Assembly (NCBI GenBank): GCA_022827055.1
Contig: JAJDTR010000164.1
Location: forward strand, 1 to 64,000
Direction of reading: 5' to 3'
Length of the DNA: 64,000 nt
Origin: Candidatus Poribacteria bacterium
Lineage (GTDB): Bacteria; Poribacteria; WGA-4E; JAJDTR01
Shown: positions 42,913-52,676 of the stretch, in pieces
Layout: every line of letters begins with the position of its first letter
Numbering within the stretch: position 1 is the first letter of the stretch
The notes under the pieces: generated by a model
Seen by the model: the letters and a program-made list of their open reading frames with translations, nothing else
Databases searched by the model: none
What the model was told of the DNA's origin: nothing
Program-made: the position numbers and the translations under genes

Positions 42913-43171
42913 GGAAGCCTCCCCTTGTAGTTACCTCTATGTGAAAAAGCTGATTTGGCCTATATTCCCGCGCGATTGTAAAATCCTCAGAGGCCTAGTT
43001 CATGCGTTTTAATCTGTGACGCGTACCCGCTGAACCAAGTATCAGGCTTGACTTCTATTTGTGCGTTAGCATCGTGCAAAACTGGATGTGTTCACTTAGA
43101 TTACCACATCTGGAGAACGTACAACGTGCTCGTCATCGAATGGCGTGCCGAGTTTCGCACCTCATACTTTA
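42913..43171 (-). promoter_or_regulatory. Long untranslated leader of the RRM gene
   Basis: About 258 nt between the perfect promoter (43178-43206) and the ATG have no ORF. A GATGTG/CACATC hairpin lies around 43085-43110. Such leaders in cold-shock genes fold temperature-dependently; that role here is a guess. Confidence 0.4.
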
Positions 43172-43177
43172 AATCTA

Positions 43178-43206
43178 ATTATAGACGACCCTGAAGCTGA
43201 TGTCAA
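43178..43206 (-). promoter_or_regulatory. Consensus sigma70 promoter for the RRM gene
   Basis: Minus-strand TTGACA (43206-43201), 17-bp spacer, TATAAT (43183-43178): perfect consensus. Confidence 0.75.
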
Positions 43207-43231
43207 CGGGAATCGCTGGAATCTTTTGCGT

Positions 43232-43261
43232 TTGACTTTGATTCAGCAAAGCCGTTATAAT
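43232..43261 (+). promoter_or_regulatory. Sigma70 promoter for the kdsC-kdsA fusion gene
   Basis: Plus-strand TTGACT (43232-43237), 18-bp spacer, TATAAT (43256-43261), 28 bp before the ATG. Divergent from the RRM promoter with the -35 boxes 25 bp apart. Confidence 0.65.
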
Positions 43262-43289
43262 TCGATCCAAAAAGGGATACAGTCTTAAC

Positions 43290-44627
43290 ATGAACTTCAT
43301 AAAGAAACTACCGCGAGTCCGGCTCTTGGTGACAGACGCCGACGGTGTACTAACAAACGGCCAACTATACTACTCGGACCGAGGAGAAGAGATTAAAGCA
43401 TTCAATGTCCAGGACGGAGAAGGACTTAAGCAGATTAAACAGCATGGAATCAGGACCGCCATTATTTCGGGAAGAAGCAGCGAATCACTCCGCAGGCGAG
43501 CAGAAGAATTGACTATAGATGACGTTCATATGGGTGTAAACGACAAACCCACGGTATTAAAAGAGATTCTTGAAACCTACGACATTTCGGCGGAAGAAAC
43601 ACTATACATTGGTGATGATGTAGGAGATCTTGATGCTCTCTTGTGTGTTGGACTCCGCGTTGCCGTCGCCAATGCACACGATCAAGTCAAGCGTCGTGCT
43701 GATTATGTAACAAAAAAATCCGGCGGCGCCGGGGCTGTTAGGGAAATATGCGATTTAATAATATCAGAAAAGGAGGTACCATCCGAAGGGATAGAAGTGA
43801 AGGGAAAAATCGTTCAGGTCAGGGATATCAAGATAGGAGGCGGACACCCGTTGGTACTGTTTGCCGGACCTTGCGTCATCGAAAGCCGCGACCACGCGCT
43901 TCGAATGGCAGAAGCCATTAACAAGGTTTCCGAGAAATTGGGCACGCGTTTTGTATATAAGTCCTCTTATGACAAGGCGAACCGTTCGTCAATCGACTCC
44001 TACCGTGGGCCCGGGTATGAGCAGGGGCTTCGGACTTTAGAGGAAGTCAAAAGAGAAATCGGCGTACCGGTGCTGTCGGACGTCCACTGTGTGAACGAAG
44101 TTGGTCCCGCGGCATCGATCCTTGACGTTCTGCAGATCCCCGCATTTCTATGTCGGCAAACCGACTTGCTGGTATCCGCTGGCAAAACCGGAAAACCGGT
44201 TAAAGTCAAGAAAGGACAATTCATGGCGCCGTGGGACATGACGAACGTCCTTGAAAAGATAGTGTCTACAGGGAATGAGCAAATCCTGCTGACCGAGCGG
44301 GGAAGTTCGTTCGGATATAATAATCTCGTGGTAGACATGACATCTCTCCCGGTCTTGAGGGAAACAGGTTTTCCCGTGGTCTTTGACGCTACCCACAGCG
44401 TTCAGCAACCGGGGGGTTTGGGAAAATACTCGGGGGGACGGAGGGAATTTGTAGGGCATCTCGCCAGGGCGGCGGCAGCGACGGGAATCGATGCGTTATT
44501 CATGGAGGTACACAATCGTCCTAATGAGGCGTTGTGCGATGGCCCCAACATGGTTAACCTCGAGCAGTTGGAATCTATACTTGGGACTGTCGTTCAGATA
44601 GATAGAGTTGTAAAAGACATTGATTGA
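43290..44627 (+). CDS. Bifunctional KdsC-KdsA: KDO-8-phosphate phosphatase fused to KDO-8-phosphate synthase
   Basis: 445 aa. Residues 1-155 are a HAD-family phosphatase like Kds[12 protein letters not shown] (D16, D18), motif II in AIISGRSS and motif [12 protein letters not shown]. Residues about 178-445 are Kds[10 protein letters not shown] (C195), [13 protein letters not shown]369 in DATHS, E406 in MEVHNRP and D417 in CDGPN. The Cys-His-Glu-Asp set marks the metal-dependent class. The two enzymes catalyse consecutive steps: arabinose-5-phosphate plus phosphoenolpyruvate to KDO-8-phosphate, then KDO. Normally these are separate genes; here the later enzyme is at the N-terminus. Supports an LPS outer membrane. 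Weak AAAGGGA ribosome site. Confidence 0.93.
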   Translation: MNFIKKLPRVRLLVTDADGVLTNGQLYYSDRGEEIKAFNVQDGEGLKQIKQHGIRTAIISGRSSESLRRRAEELTIDDVHMGVNDKPTVLKEILETYDISAEETLYIGDDVGDLDALLCVGLRVAVANAHDQVKRRADYVTKKSGGAGAVREICDLIISEKEVPSEGIEVKGKIVQVRDIKIGGGHPLVLFAGPCVIESRDHALRMAEAINKVSEKLGTRFVYKSSYDKANRSSIDSYRGPGYEQGLRTLEEVKREIGVPVLSDVHCVNEVGPAASILDVLQIPAFLCRQTDLLVSAGKTGKPVKVKKGQFMAPWDMTNVLEKIVSTGNEQILLTERGSSFGYNNLVVDMTSLPVLRETGFPVVFDATHSVQQPGGLGKYSGGRREFVGHLARAAAATGIDALFMEVHNRPNEALCDGPNMVNLEQLESILGTVVQIDRVVKDID

Positions 44628-44954
44628 ATTCCGGTTAGGCCAATCCCGATCTGTTGAATATAAGGGTCGCGACTTGGAAATTCTTTAGTTGTGGCACAGC
44701 CCTCTTTCCCGCCGCGCGGCAGCCCGACGTAATCCCAATCGACGGTTTTTAGATGAACGCTTCCGGAACAAGGAGGAATCCATCAGCCCATAAATCACGG
44801 TACCGTTTATCATTCAGTCGTATGCAATCTATCATTTAGATCGCAAGTGTTTAGTGAAGGCAGTTAGCCAATTCCCCGCCAGCCTTAGATTGCCTCGCAT
44901 AGCGCTCCGCCGGAGCGCAGGATGGTTACAAAGCGGTTACATGTCATCACAGCT
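44628..44954. other. Spacer between convergent genes with a triplet-loop hairpin
   Basis: No gene. The GCGCTCC-GCC-GGAGCGC hairpin at 44902-44918 is of the dispersed class. No T-run follows it, so it is not a standard terminator. Confidence 0.5.
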
Positions 44955-46364
44955 TCAACTACCCTCTCCGCATCTTACTCCGAGAATGCGGTCCACTGTG
45001 TGAAGCGCTTCCCTTACACAATCCGGTATACCCGAACCACGATACGCGCTACCGGTAAGAAACAGCCCCGGGATTGTCTCGGCGAGTGACTCTATCCTAG
45101 CGACGCGCTCCAGATGTCCAACATCGTACTGCGGGCGACCCCGCGGCCAACGATGGATTCGCTGAACAATCGGTTTAGCGGTAATTCCCAAAATATCGCC
45201 GATTTCACGACGTGTCAACTGTACCAAATCGCCATCATCTAAGGAGATTATTTCTTCCTGACCGGGACCGCCGACAAAAACCCGTATCAACACTCCATCT
45301 TCGGGGGCACGGTGCTGTAACTTGGAAGATGACCAAGTACATCCTGAAATAAATCTGCCCTCCGATTTGGGAACTAGGAATCCGAAACCGTTCAACTCAT
45401 GCTGGTTGGCAATCTCCGCCTTTCGATATCCCAACGACACAGTGCCCGTAGAAACGTAGCGAATTGTTCCAAGGATTTCACCGAGTTGAGACGCAAACGG
45501 GTTTACCAATTCGGCTGCTACATCGGCTGGCACTGCCAACACTAACACGTCGGTAAGAAACATCTCCCGGGACAGTGTCACTTCAAACCCATGGCTTCGA
45601 GGTCGCACCTCGGTCACAGGACACCCTTTCCGTATGCAGCCATTCAGTTTTTTTTCCAATGCGTCTACCATCTCGCCTAGTCCCGTTTTTAGGCTTTTGA
45701 ACATCGCTGGCGGTCTGCCTTGCGGCGATGGTCGTTTCCTTCTTTGCGCCCGCATGGCTCGAATCAAACTCCCGTGCTCTTGCTCCATAGTGGCAAATCG
45801 GGGAAAGGTGGACAGTAGACTCAACCGTTCTGGGTCAGCTTGATGGATCGCCGCAAGCAGTGGTCCCCCGATTTTATCGACAGTTTCTTGCCCGAACCGA
45901 CGACGAATGAAATCCGCGAGGCTCTCGTCACCGATTTCCTTACGCGCGGGGATAATCAGGTCCATCCCCATTCGGAGTTTTCCCCGGATGGAGAACATGG
46001 GAGATCTGACGAATGAGGTTAGTCGAGTGGGAAGAAGCGTAAAATCGTTAGGAAAGGGTACGAGCTTGCCTTTTTGAAGCAGGAAGGTGTGTCGTCGATC
46101 ATCGTTTGTAGAGATGAGTTGGTCTCCCAGACCGAGATCGTGGCAAAGTTGCATGCCCCACGGCTTTTGGGTCAACATCAAGTCCGGTCCGCCTTCGACG
46201 ACGAAATCTCCGACCCTTTCCGTGGTGATTTTCCCGCCGAGATTGGGGGAACTTTCGACGAGCGTATATTGAACTTCTTCTCCGCACTCTCTGGATTTTT
46301 CTTGCAGATAAAACGCAGTCGCCAACCCCGAAATCCCGCCGCCGATGATTGTTACATGACGCAT
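44955..46364 (-). CDS. Protoporphyrinogen oxidase, HemG/HemY flavoprotein type
   Basis: 469 aa from ATG 46364, with GAGGA 7 nt upstream; the longer frame to 46442 adds an unconserved N-terminus. FAD-binding N-terminus [20 protein letters not shown] and [11 protein letters not shown], then [12 protein letters not shown] and the substrate-binding middle domain, ending with [19 protein letters not shown], typical of HemY-type PPOX. It oxidises protoporphyrinogen IX to protoporphyrin IX, the penultimate haem step. Other hem genes are not in view. It lies 131 bp from the acyl-CoA dehydrogenase gene. Confidence 0.9.
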   Translation of the reverse strand: MRHVTIIGGGISGLATAFYLQEKSRECGEEVQYTLVESSPNLGGKITTERVGDFVVEGGPDLMLTQKPWGMQLCHDLGLGDQLISTNDDRRHTFLLQKGKLVPFPNDFTLLPTRLTSFVRSPMFSIRGKLRMGMDLIIPARKEIGDESLADFIRRRFGQETVDKIGGPLLAAIHQADPERLSLLSTFPRFATMEQEHGSLIRAMRAQRRKRPSPQGRPPAMFKSLKTGLGEMVDALEKKLNGCIRKGCPVTEVRPRSHGFEVTLSREMFLTDVLVLAVPADVAAELVNPFASQLGEILGTIRYVSTGTVSLGYRKAEIANQHELNGFGFLVPKSEGRFISGCTWSSSKLQHRAPEDGVLIRVFVGGPGQEEIISLDDGDLVQLTRREIGDILGITAKPIVQRIHRWPRGRPQYDVGHLERVARIESLAETIPGLFLTGSAYRGSGIPDCVREALHTVDRILGVRCGEGS

Positions 46365-46495
46365 GAAAATCCTCGTGAAAACACGCTGGCGAATCCTGCC
46401 TCTTAATCTACCGACAAGCACTGTCTGGAGTGAAAAGTGCAATTTTTTTAAGCGGTCTGTTGTTCTTGTTGACCGCTGACCGCCTCAATTGCGTG

Positions 46496-47704
46496 CTATG
46501 CCTCAACTTGCCAATAGTCTGGGTCATAGGCGGGCAATTCGCAGCGCAATGGCTTATTCTCGCGAAATCCGAACACGTACCCAGCCTGCATCAGTTGATG
46601 GATTTGGGAGGTGCCCTCATAGATTGTCGCGCTTTTGCTGTTTCGGAGGTGACGTTCGACGCTGCACTCATCAGAATAACCGTATGCTCCGTGAATTTGT
46701 ACGGCATCATTGGCGGTAGCATTCGCGGAATCCGTGCAATACCATTTTGCCATGCTCGTTTCGCGGGTATTGCGTATACCACGGTTTTTCAAGTCGGTCA
46801 CTTTGCGCACCAGCAATTCACCCACGTCAATACGCTGCTGCATAAGGGCAATCATCTGCTGAACTAGCTGGTGTTCGGCAATAGGCTTCCCAAAGGTTTT
46901 GCGCTCACGTGCGTATCGAACACTTTCCTGCAGGCAAGCCTTCATCAATCCGACTGCTCCGGCGGCGACGGCATAGCGACCGTTATCTAGCGCACTCATG
47001 GCAATCTTAAAGCCCTCACCCTCTTCACCCAAACGATGGCTCTCGGGTACGGCGACGTTATCCATTTTGATCCATCCGGTATCGCTAGCCCTTACGCCCA
47101 TTTTGCCCGGAATGGACTCCGTAGTCACTCCTTCCCAGTTGCGCTCCAGAATGAACGCGGTAATTCCGCGGGTCCCTTGATTAGGATCGGTCTTGGCGAA
47201 AACGAGCATGCGGTCAGCGACGTTGGCTAGGGTAATCCAGGTTTTTTTGCCTGTCAAGATATAGTGACTGCCCTCTTTTTGTGCGCGGCTTTTCAGTCCG
47301 GAAACATCCGAACCAAATTCAGCTTCTGTTAAACCGAAACAACCGATATTTTCGCCGCTGGCTAACGAAGGCAGGAAATACTCCCGCTGTGCCTCGGTAC
47401 CCCATTGAAAAATCGCTAAAGCATGCAAACCCAAGTGAACAGCAATTGTTTCCCGCACAGAGGAATCCGCCCATTCCAATCCTTCAGACACTACGGCAAG
47501 CGCGCCGTAATCCATACCTGCGCCACCATAACGCACGGGCAAACATATTCCTAGAAATCCGTGGGCGCCGAGATTTGGTAATAATTGACTTGGAAATTCG
47601 GCTTTTCTATCATGTTCTGCAATAATGGGCACGATTTCTTCGCGCGAGAATTCATAAACCTGCTTTTGGATAATCCTATGTTTTTCGGAAAGTTCAAAAT
47701 CCAT
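46496..47704 (-). CDS. Acyl-CoA dehydrogenase
   Basis: 402 aa, the usual length. Motifs: [12 protein letters not shown] and [19 protein letters not shown] for flavin binding, [16 protein letters not shown], and [11 protein letters not shown], with the catalytic Glu seen in many short-chain types. It introduces an alpha-beta double bond into acyl-CoA with FAD, electrons passing to ETF. Closest type by sequence is short/branched-chain or glutaryl-like, but substrate specificity cannot be read. No other fatty acid genes are nearby. Confidence 0.93.
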   Translation of the reverse strand: MDFELSEKHRIIQKQVYEFSREEIVPIIAEHDRKAEFPSQLLPNLGAHGFLGICLPVRYGGAGMDYGALAVVSEGLEWADSSVRETIAVHLGLHALAIFQWGTEAQREYFLPSLASGENIGCFGLTEAEFGSDVSGLKSRAQKEGSHYILTGKKTWITLANVADRMLVFAKTDPNQGTRGITAFILERNWEGVTTESIPGKMGVRASDTGWIKMDNVAVPESHRLGEEGEGFKIAMSALDNGRYAVAAGAVGLMKACLQESVRYARERKTFGKPIAEHQLVQQMIALMQQRIDVGELLVRKVTDLKNRGIRNTRETSMAKWYCTDSANATANDAVQIHGAYGYSDECSVERHLRNSKSATIYEGTSQIHQLMQAGYVFGFRENKPLRCELPAYDPDYWQVEA

Positions 47705-47788
47705 GGGTTGGCTTTGTCTGGAAAAGGGGTAGCGCGGCAGGTAAGAGGTGCTCAGGATAGTCCGAATAGCGTATAGTTGCAGCTAGCT

Positions 47789-49027
47789 CTAAAAATTTGC
47801 TGTTGTCATCAGGTATGCCCAAAATGCCGGATCGTCATTTTCTTTGAATCTCAATTGCATCAATTTGTCCGGCATGAACATCGAGGCGCCAAGCTGAAAA
47901 CAGAGAACCTCATGGTAATGATAGAGGGCGGTTATATCGACCTCTTGTCCATAGCTTCTCCTGTCCATCATCCTTTTCGCAAGCATAAACTGATGCACAT
48001 CTGCGCCAACCGTTAGCTTTTTGTGTGGCACAAGTCGGAATTTCACCATAAAATCTTGCAAGCCTCGGTCCTGTGTCTGAACTGGAATATTCACGAAGTA
48101 ATCCATGAACCCGTAAAACTTGTGGCTCGCGGCAAACAGCGTGTCAAACGCTCTATAAGTTTCATCCGTGGGTTCTCCGCCAGACAAGTAATCGTATCCG
48201 AGCGCGACACGAGGTTTATTGTCCATGTCAAACGTATAGCCAATCTCACCGGCCAACATGAATGTGGATACACGCTGACGTTCTCCGGTCGATGCATTAT
48301 AACGTGTGCCGAACTGCACAGCGGCTTCTACATCATAATCAATTTCAGCGAATTTTCCCGTGTCGTATGTTCCGATCGTGACTCGCTGCAGATCTGCTCC
48401 CTGATTCTCGGCCTTTCGTCGATTCAACTCACCCAAGATGTAGAGGTCAACACGGTAAGACTCCTTAGGTTGGTGAGAGGCGTATAATCCACCAAAGTAG
48501 AAACCTGTGTCAGCCGGATTTTTATAGTCTGTACGCTGGACAATTTTCGTCCCGAAGATATCCAAGCTGAACATGTCGTTTGGGGCATAATTCAGCAGGG
48601 TGCCATCAAAGGCTCGTCCAACATTACTCCAATCAAAAGCACCAATCAATCGTTCCTCTGCATACGCCAGTTGCATACGTCCCATTTTGAGAGTAAGTTT
48701 CTGAGCAAAGAAATCCTCAACTTGCAGATATGCTTGATGAAGGTCAACGTTGCGAAGGTTCGCAATTGAACCGTGCTCAATCCCAAAAACTCGGGAATCT
48801 TGCAATTGCACAAATGTCGAGATTTTCTTTGCTGGCTGAAACGCCGCGTTGAGACGTGTCCGCAGCAGCGTACTCCGGAGTGCGGGTGTATCACTATTGA
48901 AATCGGTGGCGTCAAATACTCCTCTTGATCGAAATTGACCGGACAGTTCAATCCCATCCTTCGAAGACTCTATTGGTCGCGGAAAAAAAATGGAAACAAT
49001 TAGTATTACGAATAAAAGCCGCGGCAT
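47789..49027 (-). CDS. Outer-membrane porin, alginate-export-type
   Basis: 412 aa with signal peptide (MPRLLFVILIVSIFF...) and a beta-barrel of alternating strands ending in a C-terminal Phe, as in outer-membrane proteins. N-terminal GIELSGQFRSRGVFDAT... and FVQLQDSRVFG, and LTLKMGRMQLAYAEERLIGAFDWSNVGRAFDG, match the alginate_exp/porin group. It probably forms a passive channel for anionic sugars. It has its own promoter about 165 bp upstream. Confidence 0.87.
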   Translation of the reverse strand: MPRLLFVILIVSIFFPRPIESSKDGIELSGQFRSRGVFDATDFNSDTPALRSTLLRTRLNAAFQPAKKISTFVQLQDSRVFGIEHGSIANLRNVDLHQAYLQVEDFFAQKLTLKMGRMQLAYAEERLIGAFDWSNVGRAFDGTLLNYAPNDMFSLDIFGTKIVQRTDYKNPADTGFYFGGLYASHQPKESYRVDLYILGELNRRKAENQGADLQRVTIGTYDTGKFAEIDYDVEAAVQFGTRYNASTGERQRVSTFMLAGEIGYTFDMDNKPRVALGYDYLSGGEPTDETYRAFDTLFAASHKFYGFMDYFVNIPVQTQDRGLQDFMVKFRLVPHKKLTVGADVHQFMLAKRMMDRRSYGQEVDITALYHYHEVLCFQLGASMFMPDKLMQLRFKENDDPAFWAYLMTTANF

Positions 49028-49482
49028 TGTGCAAATCCATGCGAATCCATTGAGTTACGGACTAGGCCCGTCATGCATTGGTGTTTAATGGGAATTAGAC
49101 GTAAATCTTCAATCGAGAGTACAACGCCATCGCATCTTGAATATAGATGACACAACCTGCCTCAAACCACTGATGGTGCGGTAACAGGCACCATTATACT
49201 TGTCTGTTAAAATGATTGCAAGGGATTCTCAGAAGTCCGCAGGAATGATTTCATCAACTGACGGATTCAGGCAATGGAGATACGTGAGGAATTTGAAACG
49301 GCAATCGACCAATGAAAGCGAATTCTAGAACCTTTGCATTCGGCGCACTTTGAAACCTTATAGGAGACCAGGAACTGTCGTGAAGCGGCGTGGCACATAC
49401 GGAGACACGCAGATGAAGATGCTATGAGTAATCGGGTAACTGTGGAAGGTAATATCGCTTACACCGAAACCTGTGCAGAGAA
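49028..49482. other. Spacer with the porin promoter, otherwise empty
   Basis: No gene. The porin leader (about 160 nt) has a GGTGC/GCACC hairpin near 49173-49192. East of the promoter nothing recognisable is seen to 49482. Confidence 0.5.
49193..49221 (-). promoter_or_regulatory. Sigma70 promoter for the porin gene
   Basis: Minus-strand TTGCAA (49221-49216), 17-bp spacer, TATAAT (49198-49193), predicted start near 49186, giving a leader of about 160 nt. Confidence 0.6.
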
Positions 49483-50250
49483 TCAATTCGCGCTGATATG
49501 CCGTTTTACTGCGATCCAAAACAGAATAGTAGATGCCGCAAAATAGACGCATGCCATCCACGACCACGGCGAGAATCCCGTCATGAATGTGTTTGGATAC
49601 CATCCAACAATGGATAACAGGACACTCACGGGGCTCAGGGTATTTAATAGGCTTAAAATAGTATCGTCAATGGGAAGCGCCCACAATGAAACAAGCGGTA
49701 GGAAGGTAATTAGCAGAATCGTTGAGAAGCTGCGCACCCTAGCTTGAACAGGGTTCGCCGAAAACGCAAAACATATTCCAATCATTGAAAAAAGAGAAAT
49801 GCTTGCGACATACACCAAAAAGCATGTGAAGGTTTGATTAAGAGTTAGACCGCCGCTGTAGATTGAGAACCAGAATAGCGGGCTGATGAGCCAAACTGAC
49901 CACAGAGCGGCGATAATTGACGCTGCGAGTTTTGCGGCCAACTGCTTCCAGGTGCTGAGTGGGCTTATTCTGAGAAGGTCTATGTTTGAGTTCAAATTTT
50001 CAATCTGTGCCGCTTCTATTGCTTGTAACGGTACAACAAGACACAGTAACATTATGAAAATAGCAATCACCAATATGGAGTATATCCCGTAGCCGACATT
50101 GAATTGCCCACTTCTTTGTGCATACGCAAATAACTCGAATGCGGAAATCAGCAGAGCCAGAGAAAGCATACCTATTATGATGAGTTGAATACGTCTGAAC
50201 TTACGTTGACCTGCATAATAACGCAACTCTTTCACTATCAGTGCAATCAT
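49483..50250 (-). CDS. ABC-2 type transporter permease
   Basis: 255 aa with six predicted membrane segments (about 23-43, 55-77, 104-125, 138-160, 170-190, 225-245). The N-terminal MIALIVKELRYYAGQRKFRR and the early cytoplasmic stretch EAAQIENLNSNIDLLRISPLSTWKQLAAKLAASI resemble ABC-2 permeases. The ATPase normally encoded next to it is absent; the upstream gene is trpS (98 bp away, same strand). It might be an orphan subunit working with a distant ATPase. Confidence 0.77.
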   Translation of the reverse strand: MIALIVKELRYYAGQRKFRRIQLIIIGMLSLALLISAFELFAYAQRSGQFNVGYGIYSILVIAIFIMLLCLVVPLQAIEAAQIENLNSNIDLLRISPLSTWKQLAAKLAASIIAALWSVWLISPLFWFSIYSGGLTLNQTFTCFLVYVASISLFSMIGICFAFSANPVQARVRSFSTILLITFLPLVSLWALPIDDTILSLLNTLSPVSVLLSIVGWYPNTFMTGFSPWSWMACVYFAASTILFWIAVKRHISAN

Positions 50251-50348
50251 GTTACCGCCTACTGCAAGATGTTCCTCGGTCGCTTGGGTTGATTACTTGT
50301 GCCAATTCCATTTGCGCGAGAACTTCAATTGCCGACTTGTCGATGCAT

Positions 50349-51344
50349 CTACTTTGCAACTCCAACGGCTTGGCGTACTCTCTCTATAATCGGCTTGGCA
50401 ATGGCGCGCGCTTCTTCGGCGCCTTTCATTAAAATCCTGTCAATTTCATCCCGATCCGCCAGTAACTCGTTGTATTTCTCACGAGCACTCCCAAAAGTTG
50501 AGTCAAGCAGTTCAAACAACTCCCCTTTTATCTCCCCATACGCCAGACCACCCTGAATATACTTCTGGCGTGTTGATTCAACGGTGTCTGGGGGAGCAAA
50601 ATGACGAAATATTGCAAACACATTGCATGACTCAGGATCCTTCGGATCTTCTGGTCGCTTGGAATCTGTAACAATTCGCATCACTCGTTTACGCAATTTT
50701 GCCGGCGGCGCGAAAACGGGAAGGGTGTTGTTATAGCTTGCACTCATTTTGCGCCCATCGGTCCCCGGAATTGTCATGACCTCTTCTTTGATCGATGCCT
50801 CTGGAAGCACCAAGATATCCCCGTAATTCTTGTTGAATGCCATAGCAATATCCCGCGTCATTTCTAGATGTTGCTTCTGATCCAATCCAACCGGGACAAC
50901 ATGGCTCCCGTAAAGTAAAATGTCCGCAGCCATTAACACGGGATAGCTGTATAATCCCATATTGATCTGTTTATCGGGATCTCGTCCCGCCTGAAGGTTT
51001 TCATCTACAACGGCTTTGTACGCGTGCGCTCGATTGAGCATGCCTTTAGCTGTAAAACAGTCCAGAATCCATGTTAATTCAAACACTTCAATGATGTCTG
51101 ACTGACGATAAAACATGACCTGTTCGGGATTTAAGCCCAAGGCTACCCACGCAGCCGCAACCTCATAGGTCAGCTGAATCAACCGGTCTCGATTCTTCAC
51201 TGTTGTCAGCGCGTGGTAATCAGCCAAGAAATAGAGCGCTTGATGATCCCGAGCCAATTCCAGTGCAGGTTTAATCATGCCAAGGTAATTGCCGATATGT
51301 GGTGGCCCCGTGGGCTTAATACCCGTTAAGGCTACACGGTTCAT
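50349..51344 (-). CDS. trpS: Tryptophanyl-tRNA synthetase
   Basis: 331 aa from ATG 51344, preceded by AAGGAGGACAAA. Class I synthetase motifs: TGIKPTGPPHIGN (HIGH-like) and GRKMSASYNN (KMSKS-like), with tryptophan-pocket region DYHALTT and VGLDQKQHLEMTRDIA. Charges tRNA-Trp with tryptophan. Transcription starts about 250 nt upstream at a perfect promoter, and the leader holds a small ORF plus a strong terminator hairpin, pointing to attenuation. Confidence 0.95.
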   Translation of the reverse strand: MNRVALTGIKPTGPPHIGNYLGMIKPALELARDHQALYFLADYHALTTVKNRDRLIQLTYEVAAAWVALGLNPEQVMFYRQSDIIEVFELTWILDCFTAKGMLNRAHAYKAVVDENLQAGRDPDKQINMGLYSYPVLMAADILLYGSHVVPVGLDQKQHLEMTRDIAMAFNKNYGDILVLPEASIKEEVMTIPGTDGRKMSASYNNTLPVFAPPAKLRKRVMRIVTDSKRPEDPKDPESCNVFAIFRHFAPPDTVESTRQKYIQGGLAYGEIKGELFELLDSTFGSAREKYNELLADRDEIDRILMKGAEEARAIAKPIIERVRQAVGVAK

Positions 51345-51404
51345 TTTGTCCTCCTTGCCGCAGATTCGTAGCATTGTTCCATTTACATCCTGTTCAGTGG
51401 CAAC

Positions 51405-51437
51405 AAAAAAGCCGCTGGTATGAAGTTTACCTGCGGC
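51405..51437 (-). terminator. Rho-independent terminator within the trpS leader (attenuator)
   Basis: On the minus strand GCCGC-A-GGTA pairs with TACC-A-GCGGC (51437-51411), followed by six T (51410-51405). It lies 60 nt before the trpS ATG, so it must be read through or prevented for trpS expression. On the plus strand it also has a T-run (51438-51442), so it may act in both directions. Confidence 0.7.
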
Positions 51438-51471
51438 TTTTTGAGGTTACAGCGAGCTATATATTCCAGCC

Positions 51472-51558
51472 TCAATCCTCCAGTCGCACCTCCACTCCGC
51501 AATCGTAATGCCAAGCGTTAAATGCAACGTTGTTAACTGTACAACCAAAATCCGACAT
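51472..51558 (-). CDS. Small leader ORF upstream of trpS
   Basis: 28 codons from ATG 51558 to TGA 51474-51472: MSDFGCTVNNVAFN, AWHYDCG, VEVRLED. It has one tryptophan at position 16. It lies between the predicted transcription start (about 51595) and the terminator, ending 34 nt before the hairpin, as in a leader peptide. A weak AGAAGG is about 11 nt before the ATG. Too short for usual gene callers. Whether it is translated or just a chance frame is open. Confidence 0.45.
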   Translation of the reverse strand: MSDFGCTVNNVAFNAWHYDCGVEVRLED

Positions 51559-51601
51559 GAGAGGTTGAGAACCTTCTGAATGTGATGATGACACCAAGCT
51601 A

Positions 51602-51630
51602 ATTATACTTTGTGGAAAGCTAGATGTCAA
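51602..51630 (-). promoter_or_regulatory. Consensus sigma70 promoter for trpS
   Basis: Minus-strand TTGACA (51630-51625), 17-bp spacer, TATAAT (51607-51602): perfect consensus, 258 bp upstream of the trpS ATG. Confidence 0.8.
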
Positions 51631-51731
51631 CCTATTTTAATGGCCCTCCATACCCACGGCAGTTTTTGCTTTACCACACCTAAATTATGTGCTAACATAG
51701 GGTTACATTATATGCGGTAATAAGGACGAAG

Positions 51732-52535
51732 ATGCTCAGCCAAGTCCAAGTTGAAGAGTTTCGTTCAAATGGTTTTTTACTCGGTGGAAAAGTCTTAGAC
51801 AGCGATGAAGTTCGCGTGTTGCAAGAAGAGATTGCGCGAGTCATTAAAGATCAAGACGCGTCTGTTCCACAGCCTGTGAGAATTGTCAATCTCTCTCGTG
51901 AAGAGAAGAGTCCTGTCTGGCAAATAGTGAATATTTGGCAGGCGAGTGAGCCTTTTCGCAAATTAGCCCACAGTCCCAAAATAGTTGAAGAGATTGCGCA
52001 GTTAACCGGAGCAAACGAACTACGTGTTTGGCACGATCAAATCCAGTACAAACCAGCCGCGGTAGGTGGACTCAACTCATGGCATCAGGATTCTCCCTAT
52101 TGGCCAATCTTAAGTCCGAAGACGAGCCAAGTAACAGCATGGGTTGCCTTGGATGATGTAGACGAATCAAATGGCTGCATGCGCATGGTTGCGCAATCAT
52201 ACCGGTGGGGAAATCAAATTGAGTTTCTGCACACGGTCAAGGAGTTGGATGCCATGCCGTCCAGTTTCGAAGGCAGCGATATTGAGGTTAAGTTTTGTCC
52301 TGTGCGAAAGGGCCATGTCCATTATCATCATTCCCTAACTTGGCACGCTTCTCACGCCAACACGAGCGGGAATCCGCGCCGTGCGATTGGGATTCATTAT
52401 ATGACATACGAAACACGATATGATGCTAATGGTGACCATCCCATGAAGCCTTTTGTCACCGTCCCGGACGGGGAAAAATTGGCAGGACCGGTTTTTCCTC
52501 TCGTTATGAACAATGGATGCCATGTGGATGTGTAG
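51732..52535 (+). CDS. Phytanoyl-CoA dioxygenase (PhyH) family protein
   Basis: 267 aa, Fe(II)/2-oxoglutarate oxygenase jelly roll. Iron ligands are the HxD motif in SWHQDSPYW and the distal His in LTWHASHAN; the 2-oxoglutarate-binding Arg is probably in RRAIGIHYM. Family members hydroxylate diverse secondary metabolites, and this family is known to be expanded in Poribacteria. AAGGACGAAG precedes the ATG. Substrate unknown, and it is not evidently in an operon. Confidence 0.9.
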   Translation: MLSQVQVEEFRSNGFLLGGKVLDSDEVRVLQEEIARVIKDQDASVPQPVRIVNLSREEKSPVWQIVNIWQASEPFRKLAHSPKIVEEIAQLTGANELRVWHDQIQYKPAAVGGLNSWHQDSPYWPILSPKTSQVTAWVALDDVDESNGCMRMVAQSYRWGNQIEFLHTVKELDAMPSSFEGSDIEVKFCPVRKGHVHYHHSLTWHASHANTSGNPRRAIGIHYMTYETRYDANGDHPMKPFVTVPDGEKLAGPVFPLVMNNGCHVDV

Positions 52536-52676
52536 TCCCTAGGGCTGAAGTCAAATGAATCCATGATTAGCGTAACTTGACCAATTTTTTGGCAAGTTTG
52601 ATCGTTGGTTAGAAGTTGTGACGTGTAATTCGTGAAACGGCGGAGTGAAAGAGGCAGGAACAGGACGAGCGTTTGT

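Noticed and set aside
51345-51600. T-box riboswitch for trpS
   Set aside because: The invariant T-box core (UGGNACCGCG) and the AGUA stem I motif are not present; leader-peptide attenuation fits better.
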